64,000 bases of DNA, taken from the NCBI GenBank assembly GCA_950295325.1, contig OX485804.1, forward strand, positions 55,490,001 to 55,554,000, written 5' to 3'. A program made the position numbers and the translations under genes. How positions within the stretch are numbered: the stretch's first letter is position 1; every line of letters begins with the position of its first letter. This document shows positions 35,446 to 45,694 of this stretch, one piece after another. This DNA comes from Polytrichum commune (taxonomy: Eukaryota > Streptophyta > Polytrichopsida > Polytrichales > Polytrichaceae). The notes under the pieces are model-generated. The model made no database searches, had not been told where the DNA came from, and saw only the letters and a list, made by a program, of their open reading frames with translations.

Positions 35446-36687
35446 AATGGCTCCAACAGTCCGGCAACAAGATGATTTGTTTATATGAAGCTACAGTGGA
35501 CGACATGATCCGTGCCTTCATGCAAATTGCAAATTACCGGACATGGTTGAAAGGGGGGTCTGATGGTAAAGGTCCTGATTTGGCATCCTTGAAACTCAAA
35601 GCGGCTGCCAGGTGTGGAGATCCAAAAATGTTGGCCGATGCCATGAAGTCTTATCCAGGGGCAGAAGACGTCAAGACTAGAGATTGTGCATTGGAAGGTT
35701 CAGAGCTCTTTGGTTCCACCAAACGCAAACTCAACCTACCACCAGGTGCTGATTGTGACTCTCATCGACCCGACAAAGTGAACTATTCCATTCCTCGTCC
35801 CAACACCCGAGCAACTCGTCAACGCATAGAAGAATCGTTGAGTTCTGCAATTCGTGGTGTGGCTCATACTACATCCGTGTTAAAGACAAATTGTCTTGCT
35901 TCCAAGTGGCACATTGCAAGATTACCACCCAACTCAGCCAAACGATGTTGGGCACTGCAGGCCATCACAGGGATTATGTGCAATGCCAAAGTCGGGACTG
36001 GGAAACATGGCACACCTGCTCCAACATACAAAGGGCTCAGGAAGGAATTTCGCTCTCCCAACAATGTGAAGTATGAATTTTGGTTTTGCCCTGATGACAT
36101 CAAACGTTGTGTGAATGGCAGTAAGAAGAAATATGTGTTGGACTGGCCTATAGTACCCAACACGTGGCCGGTAAAGATAGGTACCAATCTATCGCGAGAG
36201 GAGGTTTTGGCACTTGAAGATGCTGGATTTCAACTACAGCAGAGGGAGGCATTGTCCCCTCGTCGTAGGCTTTCAAAAATCGCAACTCTCCCCATCCCTC
36301 GCTCGCATTTTTCTATGCCACCAAACCCGGACGCCCACCCTACATTCAGGTTTGGGAAGACAGTGCGTTGTAATCCAACAGCACCGCTAGCGGATCACAA
36401 AAACAAATGGGAGAGCGCCGGACTCATGGAGGGTTACTATGTGGTTGGGGTCACTGCCATTCCATATCCGGGCTTTGGAGTGATAATCAACATTGTCTCC
36501 AAGCATGATATCACATATCATGTTACAATTGGCAACATCCCGCATTGCACATGTCCGGATTTCACAAAAATGTCCTCTCATGCATTGGGAAACAAAGGAA
36601 AATGGGTGTATTGTAAACATCTTTATTATGTGTTTAGATTTTTGTGCAAAGTGGATTACGAGAGTGACAAGTTCATTCATACACCTA

Positions 36688-37440
36688 CATATACCTATAA
36701 CGAGGTCATGCAACTACTTGAACTTGCTGGTATTATAGAGTGTGAGTAGTATTGCAAATGGTCTATTAAGTACCATATATTTGAATGTCAAAATATGACA
36801 TGTTTTGGTTTGGATTTTTATAATAAAAATCAGCAATGGGCTGGAAGTATTCCAAATGATTCAGTAACTTCATTTCTATTTAGACTACGACCCAACTGTG
36901 AGCGGTTTGATTGATTGACATGGATAAATAATAACAAGTTTCTAAAAATAAAAAATAATTGAGAAGATTCTACGCACATCCGCGTAGTAACGTCTTCTTG
37001 GTATCCGCCTATAGATTATTCCTGCTTTATCACTAGCTCAATTTGGGATAGCACCAGTCAATGTAACCAACCGGATTCGAACCCGGGTTGATACAGACCT
37101 AATACTAGTCTCTTACACAACTCGCATCCACAGGCGGATGTCTCAAAACCTAGTAGTTACCTACATATTGACTATTTCTAATATCTAATTTCCTTTCATT
37201 TGTAGATTCTGGGCCTTAATTCAACCCGTGAGCAGTTTGAGTGGCTCACAATTATGGCACCTACATGTACGTATAATGAGGTTATGCACCTACTTGAATT
37301 TGCTGGTGTTGTGGAATGTGAGTAGTTGTGCAAGTATTGGTTGTAACTACATGTATAAGGATGTCAATAAATGACATGTATTGGTTTGGATTATTATAAT
37401 AAAAATCAGCAATGAATTGAAAGTGTTTTAAATGATCCAT
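36688..37440 (+). repeat. Duplicated 3' end of the transposase gene
   Basis: The last 60 coding bases plus 3' sequence (36688-36870, 'acctacatatacctataacg' to 'aaaaatcagcaatgggctgg') recur at 37258-37440 ('acctacatgtacgtataatg' to 'aaaaatcagcaatgaattga'). The second copy ends with its own ECE-stop. A tRNA-like segment lies between the copies. Confidence 0.8.
36955..37175 (-). mobile_element. Possible tRNA-derived SINE
   Basis: On the reverse strand a perfect RNA polymerase III B box, GGTTCGAATCC (within 37073-37090), is preceded about 40 bases upstream by 'gatgcgagttgtgtaagaga', which resembles a degenerate A box or D arm. The following body ends in an A/T-rich tail. No cloverleaf with paired acceptor arms can be drawn, so it is not a tRNA gene. 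Clear target duplications were not found. Confidence 0.5.
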
Positions 37441-37554
37441 GGAAATAGGATCCTTTCACTTGTGCTTCATTTAAAATATTGGCAATTTACAATTGAAAAT
37501 ATGCAATTAATTTATCAAAATTTTGGTTGTGTATCCTAAACCCGTGTGTCTTTA

Positions 37555-37655
37555 CTAAATTTGGAATCATTGCTCATATGTTACTGCTCATTGCTCATGT
37601 GATACTACTCACCGCTCACCGCTCACTGCTCATCGCTCATAACATAGCTTCCCTC
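37555..37655 (-). repeat. Right terminal inverted repeat and TGAGC subterminal repeats
   Basis: Reverse complement starts GAGGGAAGCTATGTTATGAG and continues with about seven TGAGCRR units, more than at the left end. Confidence 0.85.
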
Positions 37656-37665
37656 GTGTGACACA
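37656..37665. repeat. 10-bp target duplication of MULE-like element, right
   Basis: GTGTGACACA, identical to 28429-28438. Confidence 0.93.
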
Positions 37666-37770
37666 TGCCAACAAGGCTAGCATATGGCATGCTTAAATCC
37701 GCCCTTGACTTCACTACCTTCAGGTGATTGGATTTGCCCTCAATGTCAAAACTCCTTGGAACATGCTTCA
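37666..37770 (+). pseudogene. Gypsy pol: second half of the PHD finger
   Basis: Reads CQQG-stop-HMACLNPPLTSLPSGDW then ICPQC. Joined to the part before 28439 it completes the C4HC3 pattern: C-x2-C, C-x2-C, H-x2-C, C-x2-C. The stop (TAG at about 37678) stands where PHD fingers of this type have W, one base from TGG. An unrecognised tail continues downstream. Confidence 0.88.
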
Positions 37771-38227
37771 TCTTCGGACAAGGGCTGATTATTTCTAGTA
37801 TGGATATTCATTATTGTTATGACGACAACATTGTCATTTTGGTGACTAGGCGCCAAATACACGGCAAGACACAATTTGATGGGTGGATTGCGAAAAGATT
37901 CGACAACAAAATCCATCCAAGGCGACTAAGGATGGGGCATTACATTAGTATCCAGCCTACAAATCTTGTTGCGATGCTTTTATCAAAGTTATTCTAATGC
38001 TCGTCGGCCGACCCTTGACGTCAACAAAGGATGTGAAGAAATTTTGAGCTTCATCTTTGTTGTGGCAATTGAACCAACTACATTAATTTGTGTAGGCCTA
38101 GTTGATAGACATGGGTGTATTTCTCAACTAAGGGGGGGGGGGGGGGAATTGAGAATGTATTAATAACACATTTGCTCTTGTATTATTACATGTATTTTTA
38201 GGTATGTTTTTTGCACGATGTGTATTT
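37771..38227 (+). other. Probable gypsy 3' tail, unrecognised
   Basis: Short frames continue (for example PTLDVNKGCEEILSFIF near 38010) but match nothing I know. A run of about 16 G starts near 38131. No polypurine tract or 3' LTR could be identified. Confidence 0.35.
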
Positions 38228-38405
38228 ACACGACAAAAGGCATATGAACAATGCTTGGAGTGAGATGGTCTCATGCTCCCCTTGCTTTGTCTTTTATTGT
38301 TTTTCTTCTGTTAATTGGTTTACACAAATAATATGTGATAATTCTTATCCCTCTTTTCACTAGCATGATAGCCTTATTCTAATCTTATTCTTTTTTATGC
38401 TTCTT
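38228..38405 (-). repeat. Copia LTR fragment, reverse orientation
   Basis: 'aggcatatgaacaatgcttg' and 'cacaaataatatgtgataat' match 17600-17775 and, in complement, 42190-42350. Confidence 0.65.
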
Positions 38406-38464
38406 CCTTTATATTTCTATTGACTACAAATAATTCTATAGTCCCACTTTGTGAGTAATCAAAG

Positions 38465-39060
38465 TGTGAATCTAAAATGATGCCCACATGTGTTGTTAAC
38501 ACTTGTAAAACATTACAAGTGATGTTTTTATGATTTATAACTATTCACAAAAATATAAAAAAAATGAAGCTTGAAGAAAGCTAAGTTTAAGCATTAGGCT
38601 TGTGTGGAGTAGATTGAATAAGTTTAGTAGTGTGAGGACATGACCTTGGTGAAAAATGTGGTAGGTAGAAAGCCAATGATAGTTAAATATTTGAATTAGG
38701 ATCTTTGTTGATCGTTTGAGGGAGGAAGGCTTAGGAAATAAGATGAGAGCCTACAAAGTAGGAGGGGATTACGAAGGCTTATCTTGAGGGTGCTCACCTA
38801 CTCCCTCTCAACTCACTATTTAAGACCTCGTTCTTCCCTCACTCCTCCTTTCTTTCCTTCGTGTTCATTGGCACCCCACGTGTTATAAGTGTGGGTGCGT
38901 GGGAAGCAAGATAGGAGCAGGTGTGTCTGCATGGGTGTAAGGTTAGGAGCCAAGGCTAGTTGGCCTTGAAGAGGGCTTGACCTCTTGTTAGTAATAGTTG
39001 GGCATGAATGATATAAAGTTCGGCTTTGTTTGAATACTTGGATTTACATTGATTAACCTT
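38465..39060 (+). mobile_element. LTR F, truncated, TGTGAGCCC family
   Basis: Starts TGTGAATCTAAAATGATGCC then 'cacatgtgttgttaacac', like the other family members. It shares 'tttgaattaggat' and a G-rich step at about 240 bp. No family 3' end or target duplication was found, so it is likely truncated near the tandem repeats that follow. Confidence 0.5.
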
Positions 39061-39107
39061 ATACTTATGCGGATGTGCAAAGTCTCTTATTGGAGCATTT
39101 AGTTTTG

Positions 39108-39560
39108 TTGGACTTCATATGAATTTTTGAAAGCCAAAAAACCGAGACTATGTCCAAACTTCCAAAAACTAGTAAAAAAGTGTAGATTCAAAGGGAACAG
39201 CGTAGAATTGCGACCATATACTTTGTGACAGTAGAAATATTATTGCATATTCATGTAGAGGACTTCATTACCTATCCATGGATACCAAGAACTCATTTTT
39301 TGGACTTCATATGAATTTTTGAGAGCCAAAAAACCGAGACTATGTCCAAACTTCCAAAAACTAGTGAAAAAGTGTAGATTCAAAGGGAACAGCGTAGAAT
39401 TGCGACCATATACTTTGTGACAGTAGAAATATTATTGCATATTCATGTAGAGGACTTCATTACCTATCCATGGATACCAAGAACTCATTTTTTGGACTTC
39501 ATATGAATTTTTGAGAGCCAAAAAACCGAGACTATGTCCAAATTTCCAAAAAAATAGTGA
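39108..39560 (+). repeat. 192-bp tandem repeat, about 2.3 copies
   Basis: Units starting 'ttggacttcatatgaatttt' begin at 39108, 39300 and 39492. The first two are nearly identical, and the third stops after about 65 bases. This implies recent duplication. No coding content. Confidence 0.92.
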
Positions 39561-39662
39561 CACACTCTTATAGTTTTTGACTAATGATGTTTTTGACTTA
39601 TGATGTTTATTGAATTACCGAGGGAGGATTTTCTACATATCATTATAACTTTTCCACTCGCG

Positions 39663-40294
39663 CTAGGACGAAATCGAAGGGTGGGAAATTTTTGGTGACA
39701 CAAAGGCTTCTAAATCCATTGCCTTTGTTAATATTTGATGCCTATTCTTTGCAAGTGGTTTGGTTAGCATGTCCGCAATTATATCCTCTGTTGGACAATA
39801 CTTCAAACATATCTCTTGGTTTTCTAGTTTCTCTTTAATGAAGCGATGTTGTACATCGATATGTTTGGTGCAAGAATGGTTTGTAGGATTTTTTGCAAGT
39901 GCTATGCATCTTTGATTGTCACACATGATGGATGTCGGTCCTTCTTGCACATATCCCACATCCGCCAAAAGTTGCCGAAAACAAAACGCGTCCTAAGTAC
40001 AATGGTTAGTAGCCATGTACTCCGCCTCTGTTGTAGATGATGCAATGGTTGGTTTTTTTTTACATTTCCACGAAATGACTCCAATGCCGACAGAATAACA
40101 CGTATCCCATGATGGATCGCCGGTCGTTTGCATCTCCCGTCCAATCTGCATCGCAAAAACCTCTCAAGACAATATCCTTGCCTCGGAGGCATAATTTGAA
40201 GTCCAAAGTGCCCTCCAAATGCCTCATGATGCGTTTTATAGCCATCCAATGCAGTGGACCGGCCTTCGACATGAATTGGCTCACCATACTCATT
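39663..40294 (-). pseudogene. Copia pol: RT end and RNase H, reverse strand
   Basis: Reverse-strand frames give SQFMSKAGPLHWMAIKRIMR, LRGFCDADWTGDANDRRS (RNase H aspartates present), then SIMCDNQRCIALAKNPTNHS, TKHIDVQHRFIKEKLENQEI and DMLTKPLAKNRHQ. This is the C-terminal end of a Ty1/copia polyprotein. Frames shift once near 39.97 kb. The 5' continuation lies at 42003-42189, separated by solo LTR C. Confidence 0.9.
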
Positions 40295-41997
40295 TGTGAG
40301 CCCAATTATGTGCCCACATGTAGACTTAACCACAAAAAGATCAAAATACTAGTATTTGCTTTTATTTTTTGAGTTAGTTAAAAGAACAAAAAATATTGAA
40401 GTGTCACAATTAAGGTTAAGTGGTGTTAAGGGGTCAAGCTAGGTGCTATTAGGGGCAAGTTGAGACAAAAAATAGGAATTAATGGGAGCCAAGCTTTTCC
40501 GAGGGGCCAAGTGGTTTTTTGGAAGGCTTCTGGAAGGGGAAGCCACCAGGGTGGATGGCAGCTGGAAACAAGGAGGCTCGGTAGGGGTCCAAAGGGGGAT
40601 TTCGGAGGCTCTCGTTAGGAAATAGAGTGTTGAGGAGCTAGGAAGGAGAACGGAGAGGGTGTGAAGCCCTGCTCCGCTGGTGAAAAAAAATCATCAGATG
40701 CACGAGGCTGGGTTTTTAGATTGGTTCCTCCGGTGATGTGAAGCGGAGGTGAGTGAGCTGCAGTTGAGACGGTGATGGCTGGAGGTGCAGGCCCAAAAAA
40801 GGAGCGGCTCGGGCTTACTCTTTTTGAGCTGCTGCCATGAAAGGTAGCCCAACATTCAAATTCAAACAGGGGATGGAAGTCACTGAGCACAAGGGGATCA
40901 ACAGCCATACCCAGGAGAGAGCGTAATGCCAAAGGGGCGTGGGTTTTCGGGAATAGCTTTAGTGCTTGAGCACTAGCCACACCCTTCAAATGCAGCAATT
41001 CTGCAGCCGAATGTGGGTAGTCCGGGGTTTGGATTAATGATGCCATCCTGGCTGGATTGACGCCGAGTAGTGTAGCTAGGAGGATGGGCAATAGTGGTAG
41101 AAGGAGAGGTGAGGCCCTGTCGGTGTTGAGACCAGGAGCTCAGAAAAAATGCATAGCAATACCAAATCAGCTGCGGCTCACCTAATGCAGGAAGAATTCA
41201 AGGGTCTGCTGGAGTCGGTGAGGCCAAAGGAGTCTCGACGACGATGGAGAGGTAGGAATGCACTGGCGAGGACGGAAGGATCAGCTGAAGGAAACCATTT
41301 AATTGACTGGCATTCCAGGCGGCACTCACATAGTTGCAGGTGTTGGCTTCGATCACAGCTTCAACAATCACCCTCGCCGAAAACAGCTAGAATTGCTTGT
41401 CCCGACCCCGAGGATCGTCAAGGGAGCTTGGGCAATTAGGCGAATTTGCTGGAATGGCTGCAGCCAGCTGAATCGGGACAAAGAGCTTTATTGCGAGAAG
41501 GGGGAAGGACCCAGGGGCGAGCTGGGCAGAGGAGGACTAACTGAGTATGCTGGGCAGGTGCCCTAGTCCAAGTATAAATTTTGGGCAGGGTAATTGATAC
41601 AGATCCAGGTTTATTAGCCAGATATTACAAAGTTTAGGACGGATTATGAGGATTAGTGTTGGGGATTAGCTAATAGGGCAGTAGTGAGGTGGCCTGATGT
41701 GGGCATTGGTAAGACTAATGACTCCGACTTAGGTGGCTCACATTGGTGAATTTTGAGGCTTTAAGTGTGGTGCGTACGGCTTGAGAGGTGATGATGTTTG
41801 GGAATACTCATAAGGGAAGAAGCATTTCTAAATGCTTGTGCTATTGAGTCTTTTTGAATAAAATTGCATATGTGACATTCATATTGTTGAAGCATTGGTT
41901 GTTGAATTCCAATGGCGGATTGAGGTACTCAAGTTCATGTAAGCGATAGGCCTTCACCCGAACTATGACGCACAAGGGTGGAGGTTTAGGGCTCACA
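40295..41997 (+). mobile_element. Solo LTR C, TGTGAGCCC family
   Basis: A 1703-bp segment starting TGTGAGCCCAATTATGTGCC and ending CGCACAAGGGTGG..GGGCTCACA. Perfect TCATT duplications lie at 40290-40294 and 41998-42002. It is inserted in the reverse-strand copia codons. The GC-rich interior (about 40490-41570) carries chance open frames on both strands. Confidence 0.9.
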
Positions 41998-42002
41998 TCA
42001 TT

Positions 42003-42189
42003 GCAAATGCAATATTGGCCCTCGTGGCCACCATTACATATATGAGAGATCCTACCCCAGCCTTGCATGGAACATCATCAATTCTCCTTTGCATATTCCC
42101 ATATAATATGGTTACCCACATCATATTGCCACTGAGCAACCTCACCCACGTAAACATCATCAATTATATTACCTCTAAAATGATGGGTA
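42003..42189 (-). pseudogene. Copia pol: RT segment upstream of solo LTR C
   Basis: In reverse complement reads DDVPCKAGVGSLIYVMVATR then a block that continues into the codons beyond solo LTR C. It matches the equivalent part of the forward-strand copia element near 45170. Confidence 0.8.
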
Positions 42190-43379
42190 GAAAGAATAAG
42201 GTCAAAATAAGGCTACCATGCTAGTCCGAAGAGGGATACGAGTTATCCCATATTATTTGTGTCAACCAATGAAGAGAAGAAAAATAATAAAAGACAAAGC
42301 AAGGAGAACATGGGACCATCTCACTCCAAGCATTGTTCATATGCATTTGTATAGGTATCTATAGTTTTGCAATCTTATATCTTATTGATTCCAATAGGTT
42401 ATAGGCCCACCATGCAAGTGAAGTGCCTATAGATTTGACTGCATTTGAATTTGCGGAGTGGATACAAAGAAGTTGGCGCTTAGGAGCGTGGGGGGTGTTT
42501 GAGGGCACATTTTGTTGTTGTAAGTATTTCTTTGTTTTTGTTTTTTTCTTGAATGTATGTTTGATGCAAGAGTATGTGATTTGAATTTCTTGAGTGTTGA
42601 AAAGTTTATTTGAGAAGTTTGGAAATGTGTAAACTTCAAGCATTTGACTTGAGTATTTTAGACTTTCTTTGAGAACTTTGAAGGTGTTTAGACTTCAATA
42701 GTACATAACTTGAGAGACTTGAGTGTTGCGAGACTTCTTTGAGAGGTTTGGAGGTATTTAGACTTTAAAGCATTTGACTTGAATGTTTTAAGCGTTCAAG
42801 AGTTTCTTTGAAAACTTTGAAGGTGTTTAGACTCCAATAGCACATGACTTGCGAGGATTGAATTTTGAGAAGATTTTTTGAGAATGTAAAACACATTTGA
42901 GGTAAAAGAGATCTTATTTGAATGATTTTAATATCTTTCAAACTATATTGAGGTATAGAAAATTTTATTTGAATGATTTGAGAGTGTAAGGCATTTAAGG
43001 TGAAGAATATCTTATTTATGTAATTTGAGTGTCTTTCAAACTCTCTTGAGGTGCAGAAAATCTTATTTGAATGATTTTAATATCTTTCAAACTATATTGA
43101 GGTATAGAAAATTTTATTTGAATGATTTGATAGTGTAAGGCATTTAAGGTGAAGAAAATCTTATTTATGTAATTTGAGTGTCTTTCAAACTCTCTTGAGG
43201 TGTAGAAAATCTTGTTTGAATGATTTAAGAATGTAAGGCACTTGAAGTGAAGAAACCTTATTTGAGTGATTTGAATGTCATAAGGACTTTTACGAGGTGT
43301 AGAAGATCCAATTTGAGATATTTGAGAGTTTAAGGCATTTAGGGTAAGAAATATATTGTTTAAGTGTTTTGAACGTATA
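42190..43379 (+). repeat. Copia 5' LTR and leader with internal tandem repeats
   Basis: About 500 bp at the left match three reverse-oriented LTR scraps (17.5, 24.2 and 38.2 kb), so this is probably the LTR. The rest is an AT-rich leader of related short units ('tttgaatgatttga', 'ctttcaaactctcttgaggt'). A near-perfect 149-bp duplication starts at about 42920 and again at 43069. Exact LTR borders are not resolved. Confidence 0.65.
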
Positions 43380-43389
43380 TCCGAACATA

Positions 43390-44340
43390 CGATGATATCA
43401 TTTGAAAACGAGGCCGCTAGAATCATTGACAAGTTCAAGGAAATGAACTTCAATCTTTGGAAGTTCAAAATCGAAATGTTATTGGCATCCATAGATCTTT
43501 GGTATATTGTGGACGGATCTAAGGAATCTCTATCTTTCAATGCGGATCCCAAAATGTTGAAGGAGTACCAAAGACGGGTCAAGAAGGCCATGTCCATCAT
43601 TGGCCTCAACTTGGAAGACAACCAACTTTCGCACATCAAGAGTTGCAAAGGACCCATGGATGAATGGAAGACCCTTTGTAAAATTCACAAGATGCGAAGT
43701 TTGTCTAACATTCTTTTCATTTGCCGCAAGTTTTTTACATGTAAGATGTAAAAGGATGACGACTTGGTGGACCACGTCAACAAGGTCAAGGCGCTCGCAG
43801 ATCAACTCGCTTGTTTGGAGGTACCTGTGAGAGACAAAGACATTGTCATGACCTTGCTTGATAGTTTGTCGGCGTTATTCGAATACTTGATCACCACTGT
43901 GAAGACGATGCTAATGAAAGAACTTACGATAGACTACGTGAGGACGCATTTAATACATGATATGTCAAAGCGCAAGGAGAAGGAGCCCGAAGGTGAGGAT
44001 ACCGCCATGGTGTTGCGACAAGGCAAAAATGGCAGCTCATTTCCGCGCCAAGGCACAAAATCGTGTTATTATTGTGCCAAACCGGGCCACATTGTGTGTT
44101 TTTGCTATAAAGCTATGAACAAGAAGCGAGAACAAACGAAGAATACAAATGACGATGATGTTTACACATTTTTAATGCGTAATGAAACACATTCAAAGAG
44201 CATGTGCAAGTGGATCATGGATTCGAGTGCTTCTAAGCACATGATTTCGCATAAGGCTGCATTTGACATGTATAAGGTAATCACTCCATGCAATGTGCAT
44301 TTTGATGATAATAGCATTGTCCAAGCTATCAGAATGGGAT
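43390..44340 (+). pseudogene. Copia gag and protease remnant
   Basis: Gag blocks: MNFNLWKFKIEMLLASIDLW, then YQRRVKKAMSIIGLNL and SCKGPMDEWKTL, a stop after FFTCKM (about 43750), then VDHVNKVKALADQLACLEVP. The zinc knuckle is C-YY-C-AKPG-H-IVCF-C (about 44063-44105), a complete C-x2-C-x4-H-x4-C. The protease starts CKWIMDSSASKHMISH, where the catalytic D is kept but the usual DSG reads DSS. The frame then decays, and the integrase region is deleted before 44.57 kb. Confidence 0.92.
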
Positions 44341-44569
44341 TCATTGTTGTGGAAGCAATCTTGGAAGATAGAATTTATCCAAATTTGTATAAAAGATATG
44401 CTCCACATACCCAAATTGCATGTCAATTTGCTCTTGGTGAGCAAATTTGTGTGGAACGGTTTGAAGGTCTAATTCAACATAAACGAATGCGTTGTCAAAT
44501 CTTACAACGGTGATGTCATTGCGCTTATAACACATTAACATAACTTATCATCATTAAATGCATACTCGT

Positions 44570-45694
44570 ATTAGGAGCGGCCACAAATTGGGAGATCCAC
44601 CAAATGAATGTAAAAATGGCATTTTTGAATAAAATATTAGAGGCGGAAATTTATGTGGATCAACCGGAGGGTTTTATATAAGAAGGGAAAGATGACTTTG
44701 TGTGCAAACTTAAGAAGCCTTTGTACGGGCTCAACAATCACCGAGAGTGTGGTACCACCATATCGACTCATTTTTCATTAACGAGGGTTTTTGTAGTAGC
44801 CAAGCGGATCATTTGTTGTACATCAAACAAACGGGTGAGTATTTGTTGATGGCAACCTTCTACGTAGATAATTTAATCATATTAGCAAGCAATGTAATCC
44901 AATTGAAGTGGCTCAAATTGGAACTCGAGAAGGAATTTAAGATGAGGGATCTCGAAGGGTTGCATTATTGCCTAGGGATGGAATTTGAGAGGAATAAAGA
45001 AACCTGTACCATTATCATGAACCAAAGGAGCTACATTGAAGAGGTCTTTAGGTGTTTTAACATGGAAGAATGCAAACCAATCGGAACTCCATTCAATGTG
45101 AATTTAAAATTGTTAAAATTTTCAAATGAAAAATTTGGGAATGTGCAAAGGAAAATGGATGATGTTCCATACAAGGTTGGGGTAGGATCTCTCATGTATG
45201 CAATGATGGCCACGAGGGTCGATATTACATTTGCAGTGAGTATAGTGAGCCAATTCATGTCGAAGACCGGGGTAGGATCTATCATGTATGCAATGGTGGC
45301 CATGAAGGTTGATATTGCATTTGCAGTGAGTACAGTGAGCCAATTCATGTTGAAGGCCGGTCCACTGCATTGGATGGTTGTGAAACGCATCATGAGGTAT
45401 TTGAAGGGCACTTTGGACTTCAAATTATGCCTTTGAAGCAAGGATGTTGTCTTGAGAGGTTTTTGCGATGCAGATTGGGCGGGAGATGCAAATGACTGGC
45501 GACCCATCACGGGATACATGTTTTTTGTTGGCATTGGAGTCATTTCGTGGAAATGCAAAAAAACAACCAATCATTGCATTGTCTACAATGGAGGCGGAGT
45601 ACATGGCTACTAGCCATTGTACTAAGGAAGCGGTTTGGCTTAGGCAACTTATGTCACCTATGTCTACGACCCCTCCCCCAATTAATTGCACTTA
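44570..45694 (+). pseudogene. Copia reverse transcriptase and RNase H remnant
   Basis: Starts inside RT with WEIHQMNVKMAFLNK (the usual catalytic D reads N) and DQPEGFI-stop, then KLKKPLYGLNN. After a frameshift the main frame (44747-45436) has ATFYVDNLIILASN, where the second catalytic site YVDD reads YVDN. It continues through RSYIEEVFRCFNMEECKPIG to GPLHWMVVKRIMRYLKGTLD. RNase H follows with LRGFCDADWAGDANDWRP and LSTMEAEYMATSHCTKEAVW after another frameshift. An in-frame 90-bp duplication occurs at 45179-45358. It ends near 45694 without a recognised 3' LTR. Confidence 0.9.
45179..45358 (+). repeat. 90-bp in-frame tandem duplication in copia RT
   Basis: Two 30-codon copies start GVGSLMYAMMATR and GVGSIMYAMVAMK, both ending with a SQFM block. 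They have diverged, so the duplication is old. Confidence 0.92.

Larger units (their letters stand above)
33270..36749 (+). pseudogene. MULE-type transposase with SWIM zinc finger
   Basis: Exon 1 (33270-34905) spans three frames. Frame one has the cysteine- and histidine-rich GHPWC...CAGHLQCHNDYCDYM (33560-33670). Frame two, from about 33740, has VECKVCRSTPVCIALC and SRACIHLGVHDHPVANG. Frame three, from 34156, has the DDE-like core: VYDSRYCKVLTIACC (first D, about 34414), FKGFMADSAQANWNAVR (second D, about 34561) and RTCLFHWTASL, the C/H pair of MULE transposases. A TAG near 34849 interrupts the block before WLGFWHFRYRQW. Exon 2 (35382-36749) is open for over 450 codons and ends in a SWIM finger: HCTCPDF and YCKHLYYVF (about 36540-36622, C-x-C...C-x-H), usual in MULE proteins. 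At least two frameshifts and one stop make exon 1 non-functional. Confidence 0.85.
28439..37655. mobile_element. 9217-bp MULE-like transposon with ParB/methyltransferase-like cargo
   Basis: The ends are inverted repeats (28439: GGGGAGTGCTATCTTATGAG; right end in complement: GAGGGAAGCTATGTTATGAG) that run into irregular TGAGCRR subterminal repeats, bounded by perfect 10-bp duplications GTGTGACACA. Removing the element and one duplication restores the gypsy PHD codons in frame, which fixes both borders. It carries two divergent genes: a methyltransferase-like gene on the reverse strand (28622-32439) and a MULE-type transposase on the forward strand (33270-36749). Both are damaged. Later events include a possible SINE insertion and two internal duplications. 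Confidence 0.93.

Noticed and set aside
37040-37130. tRNA gene on the reverse strand
   Set aside because: Only the B box is convincing. The acceptor, D and anticodon arms cannot be paired into a cloverleaf.
40615-41091. 158-codon reverse-strand open frame
   Set aside because: Inside solo LTR C, with no recognised domain and no matching frame conserved in LTRs A or B.
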